In this document: positions 10,757 to 24,102 of the stretch, piece by piece
How the letters are laid out: every line of letters begins with the position of its first letter
How positions within the stretch are numbered: the first letter of the stretch is position 1
Source of the DNA: Amphiduros pacificus
Lineage: Eukaryota > Annelida > Polychaeta > Phyllodocida > Hesionidae
Length of the DNA stretch: 64,000 nucleotides
Assembly (NCBI GenBank): GCA_949316495.1
Contig: OX439005.1
Span: forward strand, 29,286,217 to 29,350,216
Direction: 5' to 3'
Position numbers and translations under genes: made by a program
The notes under the pieces: model-generated
What the model was told of the DNA's origin: nothing
The model's database searches: none
What the model saw: the letters and a program-made list of their open reading frames with translations, nothing else

Positions 10757-13700
10757 TCATAGCGCTGAGCTCAGGACGTGCATCCTGAAGAGATGAGTTT
10801 TCAGCCTACTCTTAAACGAGGAGACTGAAGTACTAGTCCTAATATCCGTAGGCAGGGAATTCCATAGTCGTGGACCTACAGATTAGAAGGCCCTGTCACC
10901 TATTGTCTTTAGCCTGGTTGTGGGTACTTGTAGGTGAGTGCCATCATTAGATCTTAGACAGCGTTCACCTTGCTTGATCAGTAGTAGATCAGGTAAGTAA
11001 GGCGGTGCCTTACCATTTAGGGCTTTCCAGGTTAATAGAAGAATTTTAAAATCAATTCTCGCGTGAACAGGGAGCCAGTGCAGTTCCTGTAATTTTCCTG
11101 AAATGTGATCAAATTTCCTGATTTTTCCTACTACCCGTGCCGCAGAATTTTGGAGGTATTGCAGTTTCTTGATGTCAGTTTTAGGAAGACCGGCCAGAAG
11201 ACCATTACCATAGTCAAGGGTGGATGTAACAAAAGCATGGGTGAGTGTTACCGCAGTCTTCTCGTCTAGACAATGTCTGATGGCCGCCAAGTTCCTAATG
11301 TGATAATAGCCTTTCTGACACATTTTCTTGATCTGGGCCTTCATGTCCATGTTGGAGTCAAATGTGATACCAAGGTCAACTACTGACTGACTTGGAGCAA
11401 TATCAGAGTCACCCACTTTGATTGTGGTTGGGATACTGCTATGTGTGGTAGTACTGTATCTGTCAGTACATATGAGCATCTCAGTTTTTCCATCATTTAT
11501 CTTCATCTTGTTTGTGATGAGGAAATTCCTGACCTCACTGACACACTCCTCTAGTTTGTGTCTGCTTATATCCACATGATGGGGGGAAGCATGGACAACA
11601 GGGATGTAGATCTGAGTATCATCTGCATAAATGTGATAGCTCAGACCATATTTGGCAAGTATATCAGAAAGGGGTGTCATGTAAATGGTAAACAGTATAG
11701 GACCTAGGACTGAGCCCTGGGGTACTCCATATTTTAATGATTTGAGACGGGATCTATGGATCCCCACCTTCACACATTGCTTCCTGTCCATTAGGTATGA
11801 CTTAATCCAGGAGAGTGCATGACCTTTGACGTTACATCTATCCCTCAGCCTGTCCAAAAGAATTTGATGGTCAATAGTGTCAAAGGCAGCGGAGAGGTCA
11901 AGCAACAGCAAGATAATTGACTTTCTATTGTCAAGAGCACCCAATATATCATTTTGAACTTTTAACAGAGCGGTTTCAGTGCTGTGATATTCTTTGTAGG
12001 CTGATTGAAACTTGTCAGTAAGCCCATTCCTTACAAGATGGGGTACTAGTTGGTCTGCCACCGCCCTCTCAGTTAGTTTAGAGACAAATGTTAGGTTGGA
12101 GACAGGCCTATGATTTTTCTCAACCAGTTCTAGGCCAAGTTTTTTCAGCAGGGGTGTTATGATGGCTATTTTCATATTATCTGATACTGTTGATTCCATC
12201 AATGATTTATTTATGATAGAGGTAATTATTGGTAGGAGGTCATTTAAGAGGTCAAATAAGAGCCAAGTTGGAATTGGATCCAACTCACATGACTTCTTTG
12301 CAGACCTTTTGATCAGTTTCCGTACGTCGTCACTGGTTAAGGGCGTGAACCTTTCCAGACATATAGTGCTATTGTTCGCCCTGTCACCTGGTGGCGACAT
12401 TTGGCAGGGTGGAGCATTATCAATGTCCAGACGGATTCTCTCTATTTTTTCGAGAAAGAATGTGTTAAACTTCTCAGCTTGGGTGATCTCACAGTCAGAT
12501 GGGGGCATAGGTGTGTCCTTTTTCTTGTGCATGACTGTGTCAATGACCCTAAAGAGCTTTTTAGGGTCATGTTTGTTTTCCTCCACCAGATTGGAAAAGT
12601 ATGCTGATTGAGCAGATTTAAGCATTGAATTGTATTTGTTCCTCTGAGAGTTATACTGCTCCTTGTCAATGTGAGAGCCTGTCTTGCTCATTTTTCTCTC
12701 AAGCCTCCTCTTGAGAGATCTTTCGAGCTTTAATTGGTCACTCATCCAGGGAACCGGTTTACGCTGAGTGACCTTGGCAAACTTGGTGGGAGCATGTTTA
12801 TCCATGAGTGATGTTAGCTCTTTGTCATAGTAATCCACCATCTTGCTCAATGATAAATGTTCCCAGGTTTCAGTTTCAGCTGTTAGGGATTTGATGTCAT
12901 TCCTTAGGGATTGAAGATCCAGTCCCTTGTAGTCCCTGTACCTTATCAATTTTTTAGGGGGTTTGGGGGGTGAAATACCCAGATATAATTTAATCATCTT
13001 ATGATCAGATATATACTCATCCACTAGATGGCCCTTGAGGAACTTATTCCCTTTGAAAGTGATGATTAGATCAAGGGTATTCCCTAACTTATGGGTCGGT
13101 TCATGTACCCATTGGTTCATGTCAAAGGTAGATAGAATGTCATTGAACTTTATAACATCAGGTTTATTTGGCTTGTTGACATGAAAGTTATAGTCACCTA
13201 AAAAGATGACTTCATGACTAAATGACCCATAGTGTGCAACCAGTTGAGTGAACTCATCATAGAACTCAGAGTAGGTATACCTATTCCTGCCTGAGGGTTC
13301 AGGCCGGTAAATGGTTACAAAGGTGAACTTTTTCCCCTTTATTTGAAGTGATGCCTCTAGGAGTTCCATAGTGGTTACTTCCGGCTGGTTCAGCCTATTG
13401 GTTTTAAAGGGGAGCTCTGCACGATGCAATAGACCTATACCACCACCAGAGCGCCCCCTACGAGGGAAGGACTGAAACTTAAGGGAACCCTCCTCCAGTT
13501 CCCTTTTCACTTTTTCATCATTAGAGTCTTGTAACCATGTTTCAGTTACAAATAGAGCATCCAGTTTGTGTTCTTGGAAATAGTCCTTTACCAGTAGAAC
13601 TTTACCAGAAATACTTTGAGCATTACAAGCCCCTATTTGGAGTTGGTTGTCAGGCTTGTATTGTGTTGAGTGCCTGCTATTGTATGTGGCGCCCCCATTA

Positions 13701-14317
13701 TTTACATACTGTCTCGGAGCACGTGTTGAGCCGGCTGGAAGGAAGGGTTCTCGATTCTGATTGGTCGGGCGAGACGAAGTGAAGGTATTATTTACATTTC
13801 TACCACGTGCATGGCTGTGTATTATGTTAGGTTTGTTATTCGTTTTCTTATGATGGATCCGGCCCTGTACTGCGTGGGATTGTGCATTGTCTAAGACCGA
13901 GAAGCGGTTTTGAAGGGAAACTGTGGTCGCAATTGACTCGTTGCGTGTGATTGACAAAGGTTTAGCATGTATATGAACATTAAGATCGAGTTTGTTATTT
14001 CTATAAGGACTAGCACGTGGTGGGTTTGCTCGGCGATTTCCGCCAGAGATCGTAAGCCAATCACGTTCCAGCGAAGTAGTGGAGTGGGCGTGACCAAAGA
14101 GTGACGTCACTGAGCATACGGGTTCTGACGTAGCACATCCGGGAGTTTTAGAAATGTCAACAAGAAAGCTGCCGGAATTCTTCGTCCGTCGTCCAGCGTT
14201 ACATCGGTTTAACAGCGAATAAGATGAGCTAGGATCAGCAGATAGGCGTGTGTTGCAACCAGAAAGATGTAAGGTAAGCGATGCATGTTTTATTTTAGTA
14301 GATGGCGAGGAATTTAA
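10757..14317 (-). pseudogene. LINE A ORF2: AP endonuclease and reverse transcriptase (CR1/L2 group)
   Basis: The protein would nick target DNA and copy the LINE RNA. An EEP-type endonuclease lies at about 13640-12980, with CNAQSIS, VTETWL, GDYNFHVN and ISDHKMI. The reverse transcriptase lies at about 12200-11400, with LLLLDLSAAFDTIDH, YGVPQGSVLGPILF and the catalytic YADDTQIYI (about 11625). The C-terminus carries LHWLPV, KAPPYLPDLL and GDRAF, and after a TAA at 10883-10885 it continues as SVGPRLWNSLP to a natural stop at 10757. The frame is also open upstream of 14110 to a TGA at 14318-14320, and beyond that to the ORF1 stop, so the true start is unclear. With one late nonsense codon, the protein would lack about 40 C-terminal residues. 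Confidence 0.85.
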
Positions 14318-14788
14318 TCAACTAGGGAGTAATCTTGTGATATGGTAATCGGGGAGAACTTGTTGGTTGTGTATGGTGCCAGCGCCCTGTGATTTTAGCG
14401 ATATAGAAAGAGGGGAATTTGATTTAACCGTGACAGGGTTGTAGAAAGACGTTAGATATACTCTAGTGGTAGGGAACTTAGATAGTTTGTTTATATGTTT
14501 ATGTTTTACTGTTATTGATTTAAGTTTATTGAAAGAGTAAGGTCGTGTAAGTCGGCCAAGGTGAAGGTCACAGAGTATCATTGTATTCATACAGAAATGA
14601 GACTGATTTGCATGGCATATCTTATTAGGATGAGAATAATCATATTCATTTACAGAGTTAAGATAAGCAAAACAAGTACAAACACAAACAAGGCAATTCT
14701 TTGCAAGATAATCATATTTATTTAGAGATAACAATTCTTGTACATGTGAGTTCCCAAATTGAACAACAGATGGCGCTGGCCGCCACCA
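14318..14788 (-). other. LINE A inter-ORF region, open in the ORF2 frame
   Basis: Between the ORF1 stop (TGA, 14789-14791) and the TGA at 14318-14320, about 156 codons stay open in the same frame as both ORF1 and ORF2. No domain is recognisable. It could be spacer, or an N-terminal part of ORF2 that has acquired one stop. Confidence 0.4.
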
Positions 14789-16025
14789 TCAATTTTTATC
14801 CAACTCAGAGTTTATGCAGTCCTTGGCGGTGTTGATGGCTGCACCGGTCCCTCTTATCGTTATCATAGAGATGGGCTTGCCTTCTTGGGTGACATCTTTG
14901 AGGGTAATCGATGCACCCGATTTCTGCCTGAAGGACTCGATGGTAGTTCCCTTCGTACCAATAATGCGGCCTGCATCTTTCTTCGGTATGAAAATGACCT
15001 CTTCTCTTGTCCTCTTTTTGATGTCTGGTTTGGATACAGTAGTAGAGGTGGTAGCTGGACGAGGTGGCAGAATGGAGGTCATAGCAGGTACTGTAGTGTC
15101 CCCCCGGAGGAGGGACAGGTCCTTGGGTGGCGAGGTCTTGGGGGAGGCTGCTGGCATCACCATGGCGTTGAGATTGTTGCAGATGGCAGCGATAGAAGTG
15201 GACAGGAGTTGTCCGTTGTCAGCCTCCCCCTCACTACCATAAAAGGTGCCGATGCTGTGATAAGTGTAGCCACTGTATACCCATGTGGATAAACAACTAT
15301 CCAGGGCATACCATTGTTGTAGTACCTCCGTAGATTGGTCCCCCACCGGGGGAGGGGTCAGTACGACCACTAGGGGTCCCTTGGAACGCAGGAGGCGGAC
15401 TGCCTGGGTTAGACGACGGAAGACCTTCCTCCCGGACCATCCATTCTTCAGGGGTGAAGTGTCCGGGAGGATGACAATTAGGTCTTGTTTCTCTGCAAGG
15501 TCCAACTCCATGGCTATGTAGGTAATAGACTCTGTAGTGATGGATGTGTGCCAGTCATCCCTGGCCAGGGATTCGGCAAAGTCATCTTCTTGGCCGGGGA
15601 TGCAGAGCAGAACTTGGGTGCCACCATCAACACCTAGGGGCCTCTTATCATCATCATCAGAGCCGTCTTCTGCATCATCAGCTGTGGGAAGGTATCTGGC
15701 TAAGACTTCTTCCTTCTCGGATAGGAGAGAGGAGGTCCGGGCCAGCTCAGCCATGAGTCTGGCCCTCCCCGTCTCTAGGTCCTGGAGGTCCTTGGCCTGG
15801 GAACTAACTCGTTCCTTCAGCCCTGTGATTTCTGCATTGGCTGCTGCATTCAGTGCAGAGTCTGGCATTCGACTTCTGCACTGACTCGTACTTTTGCTTC
15901 CAGTCAATATCGGCACGACCAGGTGCAGGCCCCGGGGAGGCAGGAGTCAGGGTTGGTTCCGGAGCAGGTAGGTTGCCTCCGGAGAGGCGATGCTTGGAGG
16001 ATCTTGTCTCTCTTCCCTCGTCCAT
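14789..16025 (-). pseudogene. LINE A ORF1: coiled coil, possible SGNH-esterase-like domain, C-terminal KH domain
   Basis: ORF1 proteins bind the LINE RNA. This one starts at ATG 16025 (MDEGRETRSSKHRL) and has a Pro-rich N-terminus. It shifts frame once near 15870-15900 and then stays open for about 360 codons. A Leu/Glu-rich heptad stretch (ITGLKERVSSQAKDLQDLE, about 15830-15700) looks like a coiled coil. The middle has DLIVILPDTSPL and LVVVLTPPP blocks and a late ADNGQLLSTSI block. These recall the SGNH esterase fold seen in CR1-type ORF1 proteins, but I cannot find a convincing catalytic serine. The last ~75 residues read as a KH domain: VIFIPKKDAGRIIGTKG, with the G-T-K-G loop, then ESFRQKSGASI and ITIRGTGAAINTAKD. 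Confidence 0.65.
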
Positions 16026-16931
16026 GGTAGTGTGATTAGGATGTTAGGATCGAGGGTATATATACCAGCTAGGTATTGAGCACGTGGGGGGAAATAACGT
16101 ATAGGCAAAGACTAAGGTAGCACGTGTGTGAATGTTCAGTCAGGCAGTGACAATTGGAAACGTGCAATACAGATGTGGTAGGAAATATTGGTGCGGTGTA
16201 GAAGGAGGCGTGTCCAAAGTGGGCGTGTCCCGAAGGCGTGTCCAAAAGCTCAGTGAGAGGTAGGTGCACGTGGAAGTTTATTTGCGGCACCACCTGCAGT
16301 GAGAGGTGAGAGGATTAAGAGCTTAGTGGTTTAGCAGTTAAATCGGCACTAGAAATGGCGATAAACAAATATTATTTGGGTCAAAATAATATTTGGGCAG
16401 AGAAAGAAATATATAGTTAGTTTTGTAGAGGGAATGCTATAGAGGGCAGGGTCTATAGCGTGATTATTCTTGTCTCGGCAGAAGAGACGTGGTAGGCAAG
16501 CTAGGTACGGTAGAATCAACCCCGGCAGAAGGGGTCGGACAGGCAGCTGTCTCGGCAGAGAGACAAGAGGTAGCAAGGTAAGGTTATTACACTCAGTGGT
16601 ACTGTGCAGTACCGTTTGGTATAGAAGCTTGGTGGGTTGTGGACGGACCCAGGTATCTCACAAACAGTCAGGTAGTAGGTTTGGCGGGCGCTGAGCAGCG
16701 TGCCACCAGCACTGTGTACCTGAAGGTACAGACCAAATCCAGTCCTCGTGGCGTATAAGTCCGGTTAGCGTCCGCCAACTGGCTACAAAATGACGGAAAC
16801 AGGGAGGAACTGGGCCCTAGGTACGCAGCAGGAATACACAAAAGACAGATCGACTTTTTCACGAAGCTTAGTGTGATAAAAAGGTGTTTTTCTGAGACGT
16901 CCGTACAGTTTGTCACGCATGCGCACCCCCC
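16026..16931 (-). other. LINE A 5' untranslated/promoter region
   Basis: The stretch upstream of ORF1 is GC-richer than its surroundings and ends at a C-run beside the target duplication. It contains no long frame. LINE 5' regions usually carry an internal promoter; none is identified by motif here. Confidence 0.5.
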
Positions 16932-16940
16932 ATATTAATA
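16932..16940. repeat. Target-site duplication of LINE A (5' side)
   Basis: ATATTAATA matches 10702-10710. Confidence 0.55.
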
Positions 16941-19279
16941 TAGTCCAATTTTAAATATTTAATCAAATAATAACCATTCATAATATCTTTATACTTTTGA
17001 ACTGACAACTATCCAACATTCCAAATCGGATTTGTATTTTTCTGTTTGGTGTCAAGATCATAACAATAATAGTCTGTTTTTCGTTTGTCTAGGTTCTTAT
17101 CTCAAATCGATTGCGTTATTTATTTAGTATGAATGATAAATTTGGAAAATGCTGTTATTATCCTGATAGATCCAGAGAGCAAAGATTGAAATATAAATAG
17201 ATAGCCTAAATTCAGTCAGCTTAAACGAGTAGGGCATTGACAAAAGGTGGCAAGACCTTTACTTTTAAATTTACAAATGCTAAAGAACGATAAATCGGAC
17301 TGCCGAGAAAGGTTTTCATATCAAATACCATTTTTATTTAAAACATACTCTTTTTGTTCAAAACATTATATTCAATTGACAAACAGTTTACATGGGAAAG
17401 TATTATCAACATAGCAACTTGTTTCAGTCATGAGCAAGTGTATGCATCGAAGTCCTCCGCGTTTGAATGTGGTAGAATATTGTTTTTCGGGAAAGTGGTT
17501 ACCTTGGCAATATAAATCGTCCAATCACAGCCATTATCGAACTCGTCAAATATATTGATATATACAATGTGCCTGTGCAATATGAAAACAATCCGAGCAA
17601 TTAATAATCGCGCTAACACTATATGCGAAAGAAGTAACAAACTGACGAATGGACGAACGGCACCCAAAATTAAGTCCCCTTCTCCGACTTCGTCGAGGCG
17701 TCAATATCATAAGCCAGAAATGTCTAGTATTAGTGCTGTCTTTTGTGCAAGAACAAATAAATTGGGATTAGACACCGAAATTTGGAAAGTTTCAGAAATG
17801 TGGAGTTGGCACAGAAATGTGAGAGTGACACCGAAACGTTGAATTCATAACCGGAATTAATACAGAAATGTGGAATATAGAAATGCTACAGGGTTTGAAT
17901 GATGTGTTAGTGAAAGTACCCTTAAAGGCATGCAAAATACATTCATCCTGATATCTGTAAAAACTAAAATTATTCTGAAAATCTCTACTTGATGACAGGG
18001 ACAGATTTATTAGACTAATCATATCTCAAAGTTGTCAGAAACATAACATAAAGAAAGACTTAGGTTAAAGTTTTTCAAGATAGATTTAAAACGTTATTTA
18101 AGATATTACATCTAACACACAAATCGTCTTAAATGAAGAAGATGTCTAAACATTTCATTTGTATTACTACAAATAAAGGCCAGTTTTTGCATGTAATTGG
18201 TGATTCTATGGTCCGTTTAAATGGTTTCAGTGACATCTTTGATTCCAAGCACCCTGCAGAATGCGAGACTCTGTTTTCATCGGCCATTTATTTCCAAGGC
18301 TACAAGAAAAGATGCATGCGTTTATTGTTGTTAACCACACAACACAGAAGAAGCACCATGGGAATTTACACAAGCCCACCTGATGCTTCTGACATCTATA
18401 TTGTACTATAACAAACATTTCTATCTAATCATTGGTGTTACAGTTTTGTTATATGTGATCGATGGTCTCTTATTAGGGTGTATGATAAATACACTAATAT
18501 ATTACCCTCACATTCCCTGGTCACTGACTTGAAGAGGGAAATGAGATTTTAAAGTTAGAACATCATGTTTTTGTTTGTTTTTAGAAAAGCTTTATCTTTA
18601 GTTGATGAACACTTATGTAATCAATGTTTGAAATAAAAATGGGTACCGCTACAGGCTCTCAACTTCTTTACAAAGAATAAGCTTGCAAACCATTTAAGGT
18701 TTTCCTGAGGTGAATGAAAACAAATTATTTTCACTATCGTATTTCACCTCCCGTCCTTCACTGAGATAAGAAAGAAAGGCCATAGCTCTGCAATCTGTGC
18801 AAGTTCAGCCGGAGTCTTCAGGTGGAGAATTATATTGCTCACCAACTCAACTTATTAAATATTAATTGATTAGAAATGTGTCGTGATGTTTTATAATATC
18901 ATGCATAGGTTGAGGTGATAACAGTTTTGAGGACAACAACATGATAACATAAGTATATGTGTTTGTTTGTGTGTGTATGTGTGTGTGTGGGTGTTTTTGC
19001 AGAATATAAATATCAGCTCTAACAAGAGAATAATTTGGTCTATACATTCATCTCAGCTCATGGAATCAGGTCTTACCTCTAGGTTAACTAGAGATGACCT
19101 TGATTCAAGAACATGAATGCAGAAGACCGAGTCAGGTATAGATCTGCATAAAAATGTAATTTGCTTTGTGATTTTATTCTGCTCAGCAATGAGATTGTCT
19201 TTGTCTTTTATTTCTCACATAATCATTGATGTGGTATTTTTCCTTTAATATTGCCTATCACTGAGAGCAATGTAATAAC
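16941..19279. other. long non-coding stretch
   Basis: No gene is supported on either strand. Short frames (for example 17555-17842 and 18133-18411) have no domain, no homologous feel and no splice context. A TG-rich microsatellite lies at about 18954-18998. Confidence 0.4.
18954..18998. repeat. TG-rich microsatellite
   Basis: Imperfect TGTG/TTTG run. Confidence 0.7.
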
Positions 19280-19930
19280 TTACTTAAGGGTCGGACCATT
19301 ATTCATTTGTGGGGAGTGGAGGAAAGTTGAGAAAAAAATATCGCTGAGCCCACTTTATGAGGGGAAAAAATTAGAATGCGAACTTTGTGAAAAAAATTGA
19401 GACTCGCACATCTACAGAAAAAGAAATTGTTCAAAGGATAATTCTTTTGGGGGAAAATGGAATTTCAACCTTGTAGAAGTCAGTTTTAGAGGGAGAAAAG
19501 GAAACCAGAAAAACTTCGCTTAGCTCGACACTACAATAGGGCACAATAAATCCAAAGCTTGTTTGAGGGAGCCAGTTGTGAGACATCATCAACAAATACA
19601 ATAAACAACATAACATTTAGGGCAACATACAATCTATTTGTTTGTATGTTTGGGGTTACATCACAACATAATTTCTGTCATTTCGTTTTGAGACCTACTT
19701 GTAGTAGATATAGAGATGCCTCTCTGAATTGTCATGTCGCAGATCCTTGACACAACAACCCACCCGGTCACAGATTTAATTTTCAAGGACAATATGTTAA
19801 CTGGCCAAATACAAAAAGGAGAGCAAACATATATGTTATATTGCTCTCAGAGACAATCTATTGCAAATACCTTTTATCTTTTACATTTTCAAGATGTTCA
19901 GCTTGATTACTTTTCATAACATTTATCATT
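19280..19930. repeat. Undescribed dispersed repeat, copy 1 (split by a SINE)
   Basis: This matches 61870-62330 in the same order: GGCGGACCAT/GGTCGGACCAT followed by ATTCATTTG, then an A-rich block ending AAATTGAGA, then a block with CAATCTATTGCAAATA and TTTTAT, then CTTGATTACTTT. The SINE fragment at 19636-19802 interrupts it and is missing from copy 2. No coding capacity is evident. Confidence 0.6.
19636..19802 (-). mobile_element. SINE fragment, minus strand (3' half)
   Basis: Contains the (GTTT) tail, the GAGACCTACTTG segment and AATTGTCATGTCGCAG as in the full SINE at 2937-3254. The tRNA-like head is absent. Confidence 0.75.
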
Positions 19931-20548
19931 GGGCAACTGATAATATTTCCATCAACTACTAGTCTTCAAAAATCGAATACTTTGAATTCAATTCATGTAT
20001 AGAATGTGGTATAAACTGTTTCCAGTTATGGATAAACCTGATTTAGAACAGAGCAGAATCCACTACAAAGAGTGATAGAGCATTAGAATAAACATTTAAA
20101 GCACATCTAAATGTTCATGATTTAATGAACTTGAGCCAAATATTGATTATCTGTGTGTGAGTTGTCATTGAGATATGTCAAGTAACAATACATAAGAGGC
20201 TCATGTCGTGGCACATGTATTGTGGTGCCACCTTGTGTATTAACAGTCCAGATCAAGTAAATTTTCAGAAACTCCATTCTCAAACATTTCAATAACTTGT
20301 TTTTTCTTCCACCTTTATGAAAACCCAAAACTGTACCTCCAACCGCCTCCGTAAAAGAACAAAAAGGTGTGCAAATGTACAAAAGATGAGGGAAACAGAA
20401 TTTATGTTTTTCATTTTCTATTGTCAAAATAATGCATCTTGTTTACGTTTGTCGCCCACCAATGTACATAATGTTTTCAAAATCAAATCATTAGTATGCA
20501 AGGAATATCACCTTATATATTCCTTATATTAAGCTTTTCCACGAGACT
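19931..20548. other. non-coding stretch
   Basis: No gene or repeat recognised. Confidence 0.4.
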
Positions 20549-20668
20549 AACGCAAGAACGCCAGCTGTCAGTTCATCTGGGGTGATCCAAAGGTTGTGGG
20601 TTCCATCCCCAGCCATGCCGAGTTTGAATTCGTGATATAATTTCTTATATGAGCTGAGACCCGTACTT
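20549..20668 (+). mobile_element. SINE fragment, + strand (5' half)
   Basis: Retains the region around the B box (GGTTGTGGGTTCCATCCCC) and the following CATGCCGAGTTTGAATTCGT segment. The A box is largely deleted and the 3' body is missing. Confidence 0.65.
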
Positions 20669-21065
20669 TGGGGATCTGAAAAGCTAAGATCGAAATTGTG
20701 TGATCAATTCAATGTCAATTTCCCCTTCTATCATATACAACTAAAGGGATGAAAGCTGAAATCACACTGAGAACATTTTTAATCCATGGATAAAATTATT
20801 AATTCTACTTTCAATACCTTACAGTGTGGATATTTCTGATCTGTGCCATCCAATCCACAAATCCAGTGTTTTAAAACTTAACCCCACCTTATCACTCCTG
20901 CCCAAATCTGAGATCACCTCAATAAAAATCAGAAATTTAGTCCTTCGGCATAGTTGCATTATCAGAATAAGAACGTAAACATTATCTTGATAATATTGAT
21001 AATATTAAAATATATGCTACAAAGGCACAGCACAGAAAATGGACCACAGATCTAATCAAGATTGT
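20669..21065. other. non-coding stretch
   Basis: Nothing recognised. Confidence 0.4.
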
Positions 21066-21168
21066 CTTTGTTTGGGGGTTTTATGTCACTTTCAACAATA
21101 TTTCAGTTATTTCATGACGAAATAGTGCTGGTCCTTGATATGACAACCAATCCAGTCATACATTTACT
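21066..21168 (-). mobile_element. SINE fragment, minus strand (3' end)
   Basis: Short copy of the SINE tail (CTTTGTTTGGGGGTTTTATG and TTTCAGTTATTTCATGACGA) with an internal deletion before GGTCCTTGATATGACAACC. Confidence 0.65.
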
Positions 21169-21177
21169 TAGCATATA

Positions 21178-22783
<1,606 letters not shown>

Positions 22784-23060
22784 CATGGGCCGATGAGAGG
22801 TGTAGGAGCGCAAACTTGTTAACATCGGTTCCTCTGTGATGATCCAAAAGTTGTGGGTTCTATTCCCGGCCGACATTGCATTCGTGTTACATTTTCCTGT
22901 GTCTCAAAGATTATTCTGTTGCCAATGACTGTGCGGGTTGGCATGACAAAGACCTGCGACATGACAAATCAGTGGGGCAGCACTACATCTGTTACAAATA
23001 GGTCTCGTCATGAAATGACTGAAATAATAGTGAACGTTATGACAAAGCCCCAAACAAACC
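22784..23060 (+). mobile_element. SINE copy, + strand, diverged
   Basis: Head-to-tail copy of the SINE with a damaged A box. A TTGTGGGTTCTATTCCCGG B box, the ACCTGCGACATGACAAATCA body segment and the CCCCAAACAAACC tail are present. It is more diverged than the pair at 2.4-3.3 kb. Confidence 0.75.
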
Positions 23061-23823
23061 AAATAACTATTTCTTTATTACATTTGATCATCATTGCATT
23101 AATACAGAGACATATGGAGAAGTAATCAAGTTCCTGCTGCAAACATACTTTTGTTTATTTAATAAACATAACATCTACATATTTCGATTTTTTGTGTTGT
23201 TATTTTGACTGTACTATCGCTTATCTGTTGATAATATAACCATACTGTTATCAAAAACCTGTGAAAACGTTTAAAGGTTAATTCTTTAAATCCTGATGTC
23301 TGTTTTAACCCCGAAATTGCGTAAGTTCATTGGACCAACTATTTATAGCGAAGGTCAGGACTCACATAAGGAGAGCTGCAGGTCTCGTGAGAACTATGAT
23401 TGGCCACCCAGTAATTATGATTGAGGCAGACAGATGGTTCTCACTTTGACAGGCACAGCGTAATATGAAGACACACACCTGGGCACACCACATCACCATC
23501 ACAGAATAAATAGCAGGACCTTGATCATTCTACAAGATGCCTCCATAGTATTTCACAAATGAATACAATAAGGAAAAGTCATTAATTTCAGTTTTTACCA
23601 TTAACATGGAAAACGTATAATATACAAGTGAAGTAAGAACTCTTTTACTTAAATGCAAACATTTAGCAGATTAAGTCCGATTGCATATGAGTTTGAGAAG
23701 CTGTGAACTGAGAAGATTGTGTCAAGGTGAAAGGACTGTGTCTCTGCTGAATGGTGAGGCAGTGTGTTCATCTTATCATATTACATCGGTGTTTGAAACA
23801 CGAGGCATTTATCTGAAAGAAGA
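23061..23823. other. Upstream region of the globin gene
   Basis: Non-coding. It contains an inverted CCAAT motif (GATTGGCC near 23399) about 500 bp before the globin start codon. No other promoter element is clear. Confidence 0.35.
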
Positions 23824-23831
23824 TATATAAG
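23824..23831 (+). promoter_or_regulatory. Candidate TATA box of the globin gene
   Basis: TATATAAG lies 76 bp before the globin ATG. With initiation about 25-30 bp downstream (near 23855) the 5' leader would be about 45 nt. This rests on motif and position only. Confidence 0.35.
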
Positions 23832-23899
23832 TGGGGCAGAACATTCTTGGTGTCGTGTATAAGTTATCACTTGTCATCAGGTAGAGATCAGTGGAAGGC

Positions 23900-24102
23900 A
23901 TGGGGTGCTCAGCATCAGGACCTCAGATATATCCAGCCAATGATAAGCAGAATGGTAGCCAACCAGGCTTCCAAAATGGCAAGAACCAAGATCCTACCTC
24001 CTTCACTATACCCTTCACAGAACGGGAAATATTTACACTGTCAAGGTCCTGGAAGAAAATAAACAAGAACATGGTATCCGCAGGGATTAATATGTTTCTC
24101 AA
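23900..24102 (+). CDS. Globin exon 1
   Basis: Codes for residues 1-67 and two bases of codon 68: the acylated N-terminal extension and helices A to mid-B. The donor is CTCAA|GTAAGT, so the intron has phase 2 (B12.2). Confidence 0.88.

Larger units (their letters stand above)
10711..16931 (-). mobile_element. LINE A: near full-length CR1/L2-type retrotransposon
   Basis: About 6.2 kb on the minus strand. In its own order it has a GC-richer 5' region (16931-16026), ORF1 (16025-14789), ORF2 with endonuclease and reverse transcriptase (to 10757), and a 3' tail containing AGCGCTATACAAATTT that ends in a (TTA)n simple repeat. A 9-bp direct repeat, ATATTAATA, lies at both ends (10702-10710 and 16932-16940), which supports insertion as a full-length copy. 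The copy is slightly decayed: one frameshift in ORF1 and at least two in-frame stops in ORF2. Its sister is LINE B at 35674. Confidence 0.85.

Noticed and set aside
14759-15884. Plus-strand open frames over 14759-15884
   Set aside because: Shadows of LINE A ORF1 in a GC-rich stretch; the minus-strand frame has the domains.
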